Of a stretch of DNA of 64,000 nucleotides, positions 1 through 10,422 are shown one piece after another. Numbering within the stretch: the first letter of the stretch is position 1; every line of letters begins with the position of its first letter. Position numbers and translations under genes: made by a program. Origin of the DNA: Strigamia acuminata (taxonomy: Eukaryota > Arthropoda > Chilopoda > Geophilomorpha > Linotaeniidae); the NCBI GenBank assembly GCA_949358305.1, contig OX442314.1, positions 5,273,087 to 5,337,086 of the forward strand, in the 5' to 3' direction. The notes beneath the pieces were generated by a model, which did not search any database, had not been told where the DNA came from, and saw only the letters and a list, made by a program, of their open reading frames with translations.

Positions 1-515
1 ATGGAAAAAGAAACGAAAGGAGAAAAAAAAAACATGCAATATCTGGGAAGAACAGAACAGATGTTGCAATTTTCCTCCACCAGATGTCGCCAAATCCCAA
101 GTCACGCTGCGCTGCGCTGTGTGCTTATTCTGATGGATGTCACAACTGTCCACGTGATTCACACACGCACCACAGATGTTCCTTGATTTTCTTTTTCTTT
201 TTCTTTTTCTTGAAAAACTTCAAACTTGCAAACGTCGACAATTTTGATTCGGAAAAAAATGTGTGTGTATGTGAAAAATGTCATTTTTAGTTTGATAATT
301 TCTTTTATTTTCTTTGATATTATAAATAAAAATACAAAAAAGTTGCAGAAAGTTCATCAATTTCCCCGCGCTGTTTTGCTCCACCTTTTCGTGACTCCGT
401 CGTTTATTTACAATCCTACAAACCTGAAAACAAAACCACGTTTTACTAATACTCGCCCAAATATCACATTTTATGATAACTCACACAAGAATCTCATTTT
501 CTAAAAGCCCACGTA
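1..515. other. No gene recognised; pyrimidine-rich spacer
   Basis: No convincing coding region or splice structure is visible. There is a short T/C-rich microsatellite of CTTTTT units near 186-211. The short open frames here have no recognisable motif. Confidence 0.5.
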
Positions 516-519
516 AAAA

Positions 520-1345
520 TCACCATTTATGAAAACCCACCCAAAAATCACATTTTATGAAAACCCACTCAAAAATCACATTTTTTGAAAACCCACCCAA
601 AAATCACATTTTATGAAAACCCACCCAAAAATCACATTTTATGAAAACCCACCCAAAAATTACATTTTACGAAAACCGACTAAAAAATCACCTTTTAGGA
701 AAACCCACTCAAAAATCACATTTTATGAAAACCCACCCAAAATCACCTTTTATGAAAACCCACCCAAAAGATATTTTGAAAAAATCACATTTTACGAAAA
801 CCCACCCAAAAATCACATTTTATGAAAACCCACCAAAAAATCACATTTTACGAAAACCCACTAAAAAATCACCATTTATGAAAACTCACTCAAAAATCAC
901 ATTTTATGAAAACCCATCCAAAATCACCTTTTATGAAAACCCACCCAAAAATTTTTTCGAAAAAAATACATTTTACGGACACCGACCCAAAAATCATATT
1001 TTATGAAAACCCACCCAAAATCACATTTTATGAAAACCCACCCAAAAGATTTTTCCAAAAAAATCACATTTTACGGACACTCACCCAAAAATCACATTTT
1101 ATGAAAACCCACCCAAAATCACATTGTATGAAAACCCACTCAAAAATCATATTCTACGAAAACCCACTCAAAAATCACATTTTACGAACATCCACCCAAA
1201 AATCACATTTTCCAAAAACCCACCCAAAACCCCCACATTCCCAACCACCACATCTTTCAAAACCCCGCCCTAAAACATCATTAATAAAAAAAATCTCCTT
1301 TTCCCAAAACCCACCAAAACAAACCCCCAAAAAACCCAATCTCAC
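520..1345. repeat. Minisatellite of about 27-bp units
   Basis: About 30 head-to-tail degenerate copies of a unit near 27 bp read roughly AAAATCACATTTTATGAAAA followed by CCCACCC. Unit length varies slightly and some units carry a longer spacer (GATATTTTGA-like, near 770, 950 and 1045). The strand is strongly C-over-G biased. Long open frames across it, with Lys-Thr-His-Pro-type repeats, are a by-product of the period and are not genes. The array ends just beyond the stop codon of the Gly/His-rich gene at 1359, so it lies in that gene's 3' flank. Confidence 0.9.
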
Positions 1346-1358
1346 CTTTTACGAAACC

Positions 1359-1750
1359 TCAACCGTGATGACCGTGATGACCGTGCCCACCAGCCGTGAA
1401 GCCATAATCATAATGTTCCTGCCCGTGTCCTTTAACGGCGACATTTACGTGCGAATGACCGGAAGGAGTGTGATAACCGTAAGCAAATGGTGCAAAATGA
1501 TATCCATATCCATGTCCGCCATCATAACCCCCATGACCTCCGTAACCTCCGTATCCCCCATGACCTCCGTAGCCCCCGTGACCGTAACCGTGCCCGTAGC
1601 CGCCATGATGGCCCGCCTCCGTGATCACGACCGCCACACACAGCACGATCAAGCCGATAATCTGTGAAATACAAACGGAGAAACATTCGAGAGATAAGTC
1701 GGACACATTTCCTCCATACTCGCACAAATCGAACTCACTTTGGTGTACAT
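1359..1750 (-). CDS. Small secreted Gly/His/Tyr-rich peptide, two exons
   Basis: Exon 1 is 1739-1750 and encodes only four residues (Met-Tyr-Thr-Lys). It is followed by a GTGAG donor and a 77-bp intron ending TTTCACAG. Exon 2 is 1359-1661 and ends in TGA. The product is about 104 aa. A hydrophobic signal peptide spans residues 1-20 (IIGLIVLCVAVVITEA), and Ala20 would be the cleavage site. The mature part has GGYGH, GHGG and GGYGG repeats, a central segment with FAPFAYGYH, and a His/Gly C-terminus. Such peptides are typical of arthropod cuticle or Gly-rich secreted families; His-rich repeats can bind metals or be antimicrobial, but the sequence does not decide. This start was chosen because a TATA box lies about 47 bp upstream and it completes a signal peptide. 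A longer unspliced frame exists but lacks a signal peptide at its N-terminus. Confidence 0.72.
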
Positions 1751-1796
1751 TTCGAGTGTCGGTTTCGTTTTGTGCAACTCCCGCGAATATTTTCGC

Positions 1797-1803
1797 TTTT
1801 ATA
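1797..1803 (-). promoter_or_regulatory. TATA box of the Gly/His-rich peptide gene
   Basis: On the minus strand TATAAAA lies 47 bp upstream of the ATG at 1750. The expected start of transcription would be about 1765-1775, leaving a very short 5' leader. This layout is common for small, highly expressed arthropod secreted-protein genes. Confidence 0.6.
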
Positions 1804-3190
1804 GGCGTTCGAGCCACGCTCAACTGACCTTTCGCCCATGGTCTTTCCATTGAGTACCAGGCACGGGTTGGTGTTCCCATTTTTCCAACCCAGCCCACCA
1901 GAGGGCGTGAATGGAGTCTTGACGATGACCCCCGTGCCAGGGCGAGCGGGGAAATCGAAACCTAATTTGAGAAATGGTCGAAAAGGATGGGAAATGATGA
2001 TGCGGCACCGTGCGGGCGCTAGAGATGGTTTGGGATGACAAAATGTTTGTTTTTGTTTGTGTTTTTGTTTATTTTTGGCAATGGATTCTCGTGTTTTCGC
2101 TTTTTTCTTTGTTTTTGTGTCAGTGGAATTAATTCTTTACGCTTGCTCCACATTTTTCGGTGAATGTTTTTGTAATAAACATATTTGGCGGATTATTCTT
2201 CACAATGCATGGTGCGGCACGGTTGCGCGGAATTGCCCGTAATTACTGCAAATATCCAAAATATGGGGTAGTTGGATGTAATGATGGGAATTATCGGGGG
2301 CAATGAAGGAGAAAGCAACCTTGGGATGTATGCGCCATCTATTGCTGGGATAGTGAGGTTTTGGAGTTTGCGATTTGTTGGTAACAGATGGCGTAAGATG
2401 TCGTAAGATGTCTATTTTTCGCTATTTTCGTCGTTTGTATCCTTGTTTTGAAGAAGAAAAATGGAAAAAATCGAGTTGTGACTGAATAAATTGTTAAAAT
2501 GTATAGTATTTTGGGGTTTATTTGCGTGTTTTATTACGAAATTGGCGATTTTTCCAGTGGAGGTTGGAGAACGAGCGGCCATTCTTCCCACGAATTGATA
2601 TTTTTTGACGTCATAAAATATCGCTTTTTTCTTCTTGATTCATAATTAATGACGTGTTTAATAAAAATCAAACCGAACCAAACGTCAACAACAGCAACAC
2701 CAAAAACATCAAGATACAACGAAATAAATTTAACAAAATCGATCGTATTTCATAATTATTTGAACATTTTATTATGCGATTGGCACATTTTTTCCAGCCG
2801 AGATTCAATAAGCAGCCATCATCCCCACAAACCGATAATTCATGACGTCATAAAATCTCACTTTTTCCCTCCACCTACACAATTTCTGACTCAATCAAAC
2901 CAAAATCAAACCAAAATTTTAAAACAACCCCCCAAAACCAACAATTTATTAAAACATCCACAATTTCCAACCACCTAAAACAAACAAATAAATAAACAAC
3001 ATTAAATCCACCGGTCATTGACGTCGCCAACCTCCAACCTCCAACGCCCCTATTCGCCACCAGTCCCCGCCACCGCACACTGTTCCAAAACTATTCCCCA
3101 CCGTGTTGTCTCATCGTCTCGTTCATTCCTCCAAAACTCACACATTGACAATTAAAAACCGATCCCAGAGTCTCGCCCACTCGCGAAACC
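1804..3190. other. Intergenic spacer between the divergent peptide gene and MEMO1
   Basis: The two genes are divergently oriented, so this 1.4 kb holds both upstream regions. Apart from the TATA-containing region near 1800 and the duplicated CRE segment, no coding sequence is recognised. 2040-2200 is T/G-rich. Confidence 0.5.
2525..2876. repeat. Diverged direct duplication carrying two CRE-like palindromes
   Basis: Two related segments of about 100 bp (about 2525-2632 and 2766-2872) share a TTTTATTA start, an ATTGGC..TTTTTCCAG core, an AGC-GCCAT segment and a final TGACGTCATAAAAT followed by a CTTTTT tract. Both hold a perfect TGACGTCA (2606-2613 and 2843-2850). They lie 350-600 bp upstream of the MEMO1 start codon. 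TGACGTCA is the consensus for CREB/ATF-type bZIP factors. A regulatory role is inferred only from position and from retention of the palindrome in both copies. Confidence 0.5.
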
Positions 3191-6100
3191 ATGTCAATGC
3201 GAAAGGCAACTCACGCGGGCAGTTGGTACGCAAACTCAGGTAAAGTCAACAACAAAACCTCGCTCGTCTCGTCTCGTTTTCGTCTCGTTTTCGTCTCATT
3301 TTCCGCACCCAATCAGCTGAAACGGACCTGTTTCCATTGTCCGAATGTGTTTCGAGGCCACTCGCTCGCTGCGGGCTGGCAAAACGTCGAGAAATTAATT
3401 AATTTGATGTGAATTTTCATCTTTTTTGTCTTTTTTTTTCTAGCACGTGATCTCCAATCGCAGCTGGACTTTTGGTTGTCGTCGGCGGAGAAATGTCACA
3501 ATCCTGCACGGGCGATTATTGCTCCGTGAGTTTTTTTTTTGAGTAAAATTGAGTTTTATATTCGATTTTAATGTTGTTTTATCTTTTTATTAGACATGCT
3601 GGATACACGTACTGCGGTGCATGTAGTGCTTTTGCGTATAGACAAGTGGATCCAACTAATATGTGATTTTTTTTGGTTTTTTTGAGGATTTTTTTTATTT
3701 TTTTATTTATTTTTTTTTGGTTTTTTTGTGTTTTTGTTTTTTTTTTTTTTTTGGGTATCTTGGCTGTTTTTTAGTTTTTTGGGGCATTTTTTTGGTTTTT
3801 GGGGCTTTATTTGGTTTTTTAGGGCATTTTTTGGTTTTTTTAGAACATTTTTTGGTTTTTTGGGGCATTTTTTGTGAATTTTTTGGTTTTTTGGGGCTTT
3901 TTTAGTTTTTTTTGGGGATTTTTTTGGTTTTTTGGGGCATTTTTTGGGAATTTTTTGGATAATTGTATTTTTTTGGTTTTTAATATTTTTTTGTTTGTCT
4001 TTTCTAGTAAAAATGTGTTTATTTTGGGTCCGTCACATCACGTGCGATTGAGTGGTTGCGCCCTCTCAGGAGCTGCTAAATACAAGACTCCGTTCTACGA
4101 TTTAATAACGGATAGAAAAGGTGTAGGAATTATGCATAAGGGGGTTGGAAAACACATTTCCATGCTAAAAATGCATTTCTAGTCATTGAAAATGCATTTC
4201 ATTCGATAACAATGTATTTTTAGCTTATAAATGTGCATTTTCTGCTTAAAAATGTGCATTTTTAGCCTAAAAATGTGTATTTTCAGCTTAAAAATGTGTA
4301 TTTTCAGCTTAGAAATGTGTATTTTCAGTCTGAAAATGTGTATTTTCAGTCGATAACAATATATTTTCAGCTTAAAAGTGTGTATTTTGAGCTTAAAAAT
4401 GTATATTTTCAGCTTAAAAATGTGCATTTTTAGCCTAAAAAGTGTGCATTTTCTGCCTACAAATGCATTTTCAGGCAAAAATGAATTAACAAAAATGCAT
4501 TACCAGGCTAAAAATGCAATTCTAGGCATTAAAAATGCATTTTCAGTTGATAACAATGTATTTTCTGCCCAAAAATGTGCATTTTTTGCCTCAAAATGTG
4601 CATTTTTTGTCTCTCAATGTACATTTTTTGCCTCAAAATGTATATTTTTTGCCTCAAAATGTGCATTTTCAGCCTACAAATGCCTACAAAGTGAATGAAT
4701 AAAAATGCATTTCTAGTCGATAACAATGCTTTTCCAGTCAATAAAACTGCATTTTCAGACATAACTTGTACACTTCCAGTCAACAAATGCACTTTTATAG
4801 CCTGTATAGACGATAAAATGCATATTTTAGTCACCTCCTAGATTAAACACGCAAACCTCCCTCTGCTTGTCTTGTTTATTTAATTTATTTCTCGTGTAAT
4901 TTTCAGTTTGCGATGCTCTGTACTCGACGGGCGCGTTTGAAATGATGAGCATGCAAACGGACGAAGACGAGCATAGTATAGAAATGCATTTACCTTACAT
5001 TGCCAAAGTGATGGAGAAGTGAGTTTGATCACGGAAAAACACTCGCAAATCTGTTTTAATTGATCAATTGATTTTGCCATTACAGTCACAAGAACCAATT
5101 CACAATAATTCCAGTTCTGGTCGGATCGCTGACGGCCGACAAAGAGGCCGAGTACGGCAAGATTTTTAGTCCGTATTTGGCGAATCCGGAAAACCTTTTC
5201 GTAATTTCGTCCGATTTTTGTCACTGGGGTAGAAATTAGATTTTTTGTTTTTATTTTTATTTTTTTTATAATTTTTTTATTTTTTTATTTCATTGACAGG
5301 TCAACGATTCCGATACACTTACTACGACAAATCGTCGGGCGAGATTTACAAATCGATAGAAAAATTAGATCGAATGGTATTGATGCGTTGGAAATGATAT
5401 ATTGCAATGAAATGTGTGATTGCAATATGTCATTTGTGTAGTGCAGTATTTCTTACCGTGTGAAGGCAATTTTTTCGTATGGAATGGTTGATTTTATGCT
5501 GTATGAGCCAATTTGTGCACACTTTGCCTATGAAATGGATGATTTTACGCCATAAAAGCCAATTTGTGCACACTTTGCATGTGAAATGGTTGATTTTAAA
5601 GCCAATTTTTGCAATTATTCAGCATGAAAAGGTACATTTTTGATTAAAATTGTGCCTTGTAACGACTTATTCATCTGAAAATGCATTTTTAGTCCCGATA
5701 ACATGCCTAAAATGTGCCTAAACACCATTCTTGCCTCTAAAAAAAATTGTACTCTCTTAACACTAGAACGGCCGGAATTTCGGCCTACCTAGAACGGCCG
5801 AAACCGGTTAAAATGACCGGTTGCAATAACGTGAACAGTACGTGCACCAAATGTGCAAAATACTTTTACAATACGTGCACAATACGTGTAAACAACGTTT
5901 TGGCATCAAATTGATTCAATAACACGCAAAATATGCGAAGAAAATACCAAAACAAAAATTGATGGTTATTATAAAACCTGGTAAAATTAAAATTCCGTTT
6001 TTAATTTTATCAGATTTTATAAAAACCATCAATTTTTGTTTTGGTATTTTCTTCGCATGTTTCGCGTGTTACTGAATCAGTTTGATGCCAAAACGTTGTA

Positions 6101-7678
6101 TGCACATATTGTGCACGTTTGGTGCACGTTTGGTGCACGTTTGGTGCAGTTTGGTGCACGTATTGTTCAGGTGATTTTAACCGGTCATTTTAACCGGTTT
6201 CGGCCGTTCTAGGTCAATTCACTTTTTTTTTTATTATTTCTTAAGAAAAATTCAACTTTTGATGATTTATGATATAAAGCATCATAAATCAGCTAAAGTC
6301 ACAAATTAGCAGCACCGTAAACCCATTGGGTTTATTGCTGCAGCTGTTTAAACAGCTGTACCGGTCAAAATGACCGGTCTGGCCGTTCTAGTGTTAAAAT
6401 TAATTTTTCTATTTTTAAGCTAAAAAGATATCCACTATGTTCAATGTAAAAGGTTGTATTCTTCATTCAATTTCAGGGCATGGATATGATAGAGCAAATG
6501 TCACCCAACGGATTCACCGACTACTTAAAAAAATACGGCAACACCATATGTGGCCGCCATCCCATAGGCGTTCTACTAAACGTAAAAATAAATAATTAAA
6601 TCAATAAAAATCGAATTCCCGTAATTTCGCATTTACGAACCGCCCTTGAACACTAGCCTGCTTCAAATAATATCGTCAAACGCTACGCAGAGTCTGTTCA
6701 CACTGTAGGGCACGTGTGAACAGAGCTGAAACAATTGATGTTGCATCTGGTCAATCAGATGGCTTCAATGAAACCTGGAATTGGATCTAGTTCCAGAACT
6801 AGTTGCAGAATCTGTAAATGGCGGCCTGTTTGCATGTGGCAAAGTCTCGCCAACCAGACGTGAATCTACGAGAGTTTGAGTCGATCGTGATTGGTTGCGT
6901 CAGTTTTCTCTCGTTGCGTCTAGTGTGAACACAAGCAGTGTGAACCTTTAGAATGATAACGACTAGTATCAGTGTTGTATCAAATGCGAACTAAGTTGTT
7001 AGTTCGCGAATTAAGATCGCGAACTAGTTCTCTTTTACAAGTGAACGCAAAAAAACGAACTTAGTGAACTTGAACAAAGTTTGCGTTCACCATGTTTGAT
7101 GATATAAACGTCGCAAAAACGTAACTTTTTGCATCGGTTTTAAACGTTTTGATGACTTTTTCATCATCAAAACATTCATTTTGATCAATTTTTACAACAA
7201 AAATGACGAAATAAACCATTTTCGACATTAAAATCAATGAAAACGACTGCTTTACTAAAAAAAAAGTGTTTTTTCCATCTGCAAACCACAAAACATAATA
7301 AAAACATTTCAATTTTTTAAAAAAAAAATTGGAAAAGTGAACTGAATTACTTGTATTGGTTCAAGTTCGTGAACTTGAACTTAGTTCACATTGAAAAAAA
7401 TATAGTGAACGTGAACGTGAACTTGAACTAGTTTGCGATTTGGTGAACGAGATACAACACTGGCTAGTATTCGAGGGCGGCTCTTAATTGCGGAAAAAAC
7501 TTTTAGACTTGTTATTTAAAAGCATTAAATTGAATTTCAGGCAATTCAAGTCCTCGATAAGACGGGAAACGGGCACCGAATGCGCCTCAAGTTCCTGAAA
7601 TACGCGCAGTCGAGCCAGTGCAGCTCGATGCAGGATTCCTCCGTGAGCTACGCGGCCGGCGCGTTCACTTTCGAGTAA
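3191..7678 (+). CDS. MEMO1: MEMO1 family protein, nine exons
   Basis: Exons are 3191-3239, 3444-3525, 3594-3662, 4008-4120, 4907-5018, 5086-5228, 5300-5376, 6477-6581 and 7541-7678. All introns are GT-AG and the total is 888 nt (295 aa plus stop); the human protein has 297. The product matches the family along its whole length: THAGSWY near the N-terminus, [59 protein letters not shown], and a C-terminal AQSSQC...SVSYAAGA. Residues equivalent to human His49, His81 and Cys244 are present (His45, His77, Cys240). The family has the fold of extradiol dioxygenases and binds copper or iron. In animals it acts in the cytoplasm in receptor-tyrosine-kinase signalling, migration and redox control. No frameshift or internal stop was seen, so the gene looks functional. 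The exon 3 donor is weak (GTGATT) but gives the correct frame. Confidence 0.95.
3663..4000 (+). repeat. T/G-only low-complexity intron 3 of MEMO1
   Basis: Nearly the whole intron on this strand is T and G, built from TTTTTTGGTTTTTT and GGGGCATTTT blocks with period about 20-30. C and A are rare until the 3' splice region (TTTTCTAG at 4007). Confidence 0.85.
4150..4850 (+). repeat. Minisatellite filling MEMO1 intron 4
   Basis: About 28 degenerate units near 22-24 bp, consensus like AAAATGTGCATTTTCAGCCT, run head to tail between exons 4 and 5. Variants read AGTCGATAACAATG. The A/T-rich unit is open in several frames and gives spurious repeat ORFs of Lys-Met-His-Ile type. Confidence 0.9.
5761..6393. 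mobile_element. TTAA-flanked hairpin MITE (piggyBac-like) in MEMO1 intron 7
   Basis: The element is 633 bp, flanked on both sides by TTAA (5757-5760, 6394-6397). Its ends are inverted: CACTAGAACGGCC... and ...GGCCGTTCTAGTG. A large imperfect hairpin fills most of it (about 5790-6215, centred near 5990), with arms holding AACGGCCGAAACCGGTTAAA, GTGCAC repeats and ACCAAAACAAAAATTGATGG. There is no coding sequence. TTAA target duplication is characteristic of piggyBac transposition, so it is probably mobilised by such a transposase, although its terminal bases are not the usual CCC. Confidence 0.8.
6970..7462. mobile_element. hAT-type MITE in MEMO1 intron 8
   Basis: The element is 493 bp with ends CAGTGTTGTATC and GATACAACACTG, flanked by 8-bp duplications ACTAGTAT (6962-6969) and GCTAGTAT (7463-7470), which match at 7 of 8 positions. 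Subterminal regions are packed with inverted GTGAAC/GTTCAC and TTCGCG motifs, as in hAT transposase binding sites. It has no coding capacity. Confidence 0.85.
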
Positions 7679-8169
7679 CTTTTGTGCCTTTGTACTAACC
7701 GATTGCTCCAAGAATAACATTTTTCTTCATTTTTGCAAACATATTTCTAGTACATTTTTTTTCTCGCCATTTTTCTTTACTAAGTGTCTTATTAGACCCG
7801 AAGAAATTAAAAATTTAAATTAAAAAAACAAACATGGCCGTTTTGTCATGTTTTTATTTGTTTTTTTGTTTTTTGTTTTTTGTTTTTGTTTTGTTTTTAA
7901 TTCTGTATAAGAGTTTGTTTAGAAGAATTTGTAGCTAAAATGCAATGTGAACTGGAATGAAATTTAGCATAATAATAATTGTTGTGGAAAAGATGTTTTG
8001 TGTTTTAAAATGTTGATTTTTGAATCTCGTGTTCATCTCAGTCTCAGGGGCTTGTGAATATCTTCCAGTGATGTAGTGACTTAGTGTGACTGGTGGGGCG
8101 AGAATTTAAGCGGAAGTTTGCATGAATGGATTTTGGTTGGCTTTGAGGGGTTTTTATTTGACGGATTTC

Positions 8170-8818
8170 AAAAATTTAGGTGATTTTGTTGAAAAATTGA
8201 CGAAATATTGTTGAGAATTCACCAATTTTGTCGAAATTTGACCCACATTTGTTGAAAATTGACGAATTTTGATGGATATTGACCAATTTTTGACAAAATT
8301 TGTGGAAATTTGTCTATATTTTGTTGAAATTTGTCGACATTTATTGAAATTTGTTGAAATTTGTCGAAATTGACCGAATTCTGACTGATTTGACTGATTT
8401 TAGTCAAAATTTGTCTGAATTCTGACTGATTTGACTGATTTTAGTCAAAATTTGACGAAAATTGATTAATTTTGTTGAATATTGACCGAATTCTGACGGA
8501 TTTATGTCAAAATTTGTCGAAATTTGACCGAATTCTGACCGATTTTTGTCAAAATTTGACCAAATTTGACGAAAATTGATTAATTTTGTTGAATATTGAC
8601 GAATTTTGTTGAGTATTGACGAATTTTGTTGAGTATTGACGAATTTTGTTGAATATTGACGAATTTTGTCGAAATTTGACCAATTTTTGACGGATTTTGT
8701 TGAAATTTGACCAATCTTTGACGGATTTTGTCGAAAATTTGACCAATCTTTGACGGATTATGTCGAAATTTGACGGATTTTGTCGAAATTTGACCAATTT
8801 TTTGACGAATTTTGTTGA
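8170..8818 (+). repeat. Minisatellite downstream of MEMO1
   Basis: About 30 degenerate units of 19-22 bp of the type GACGAATTTTGTTGAAATTT or TGACCAATTTTTGACGGATT lie in the 3' flank or 3' UTR of MEMO1, 0.5-1.1 kb after its stop. The open frames across it are periodic artefacts. Confidence 0.85.
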
Positions 8819-10422
8819 AAATGGCGCCCTCCTTTCCTTTTGCTAGCCGCCATCGTTCTTATACCACCGTTCATCGCCTCATTCCAACATGCAAATCCGA
8901 GCTGGTTTTTCTTTATTCATAATGTCGCGTATTGTATAGATTTTGTATGTATTTCCCTCGTGTTGGTTTCAAGTGCCTAATTTCAACCTATGCATATTGA
9001 TAGCTGAAAATGAGCAATAATAAAGATAAAAAACAAAACAAACGACCGGTTCAGTTATCGAATGCTTTTCACGTTCTTCCTATATACCAATCTGTAGATA
9101 TTAAATTACATTTTTATTAAAACTTTTTCTTTTCTTTATTTTTTTTCTCAAAGGATTATTAAGCTGCAAATTTATTTACATTTCCTAAAGCACACAATTT
9201 GTTATTATTTTTTTCTAAATAATTAAACTCTGGTATATAAAGAGAACAAATAAACATGATGATGATGGTAAAATTAACATTTTATTTGTTTTGTTCGAAT
9301 TTTACCGGAAGTACTACCGGAAGCAAGAATCGGGCTGAAGTTGGCACCACATTCACATTCACCCAAACTACAGATAGAACAAATCCCCTTTTTTACGATG
9401 GATTTCAATGGTTTTTACACCAAAAGATAGAGGATTTTCTCTTTAATAAACCCTGAAAAGCACAAGTCTCTACCCATCATAGTTTTCGAGCAGCAACCGT
9501 TTGAATATGGCGCAAAAAAAGACTTGTACTCAAATTTCCCTCACAATTTCCGAATCTAGTGCCACAGTTTCATTGAGATGTTCTTAACGAATAGGCGTAG
9601 AACAAGTTTCAACCAATCACGCATCTCGGAAATCTCAAGCCCGGCGTATTAATCGTAAATACATTGCAAACACGTAACGTATTCATTATTTCAAAACATC
9701 AAATAATACTATAATTAATAGAAACATTTAATTCTTATCTTGCACATCTTAAAATCACTTCACAATTGAATTAAACCCAAATTCTAGATATCTGACGTCA
9801 TCAAAGTGCGAGGTAGACGCTAATCGCCGAAAAATTTCCCTCGAGATGTGGTCTCAGAAATTCTTAAGATCATTTAGGACCACCAAACCATCAATGGCAA
9901 TCATTTCCTTGGTACAAAATACACCCAACAAGCAGGTTAGATAAATTTTACAACTCTTTAAATTATTTTTAGAACATCCGGTGGGCGATATAAAATTGGC
10001 AACCGCGTGGCAGAAACGACTCGACAACCGCTTACATGCGGTAGCTGATTTAGACGTCCTGTCCGTAACAGAAAAAAATGCGTTTTTAAATTTTTTATTA
10101 ATGATAAAGAACGAATGTTGACATCACAATGAAACAACACGAAAACGAAGCTGATTTATTAATGCTTAAACTTACAATTACATCGTACAATGAAATAATG
10201 TACGGAAGTCTGAATGATACATGAATTTCTACTTTCTCAATTATTTGGGTCTTTGCTGTAGAGTTTAGATTGAGAGATGTGCTGGAAGTTCAAAAGGCAT
10301 TTGACTCATCACTAAATAGTTTTTGTAACAATACAAATCGAAATATAATGACAATTGGAAAATTGTCTGATATTGTGTAATTGTGAAATTGTAATTTGAA
10401 AATTGTAAACAACGCCCCAAAA
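8819..10422. other. No gene recognised; spacer between two convergent genes
   Basis: MEMO1 (+) and the DEG/ENaC gene (-) converge here. An AATAAA at 9019-9024 could serve as a plus-strand polyadenylation signal. No splice-compatible coding segment, RNA gene or terminal repeat was recognised. The DEG/ENaC 3' UTR must lie in the right-hand part. Confidence 0.45.

Noticed and set aside
520-1345. CRISPR-like array
   Set aside because: Units are contiguous and degenerate, without unique spacers, and the context is animal DNA.
613-1667. Long plus-strand open frames rich in Lys, Thr, His, Pro
   Set aside because: They follow the 27-bp minisatellite period, and the tail lies antisense to the Gly/His-rich gene.
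4179-4834. Repeat ORFs of [12 protein letters not shown] or [10 protein letters not shown] type on both strands
   Set aside because: They are products of the MEMO1 intron 4 minisatellite, open in several frames on both strands.
8219-8797. Gln/Asn/Phe/Lys-rich minus-strand ORFs
   Set aside because: Translation of the 20-bp minisatellite; no start context or homology.
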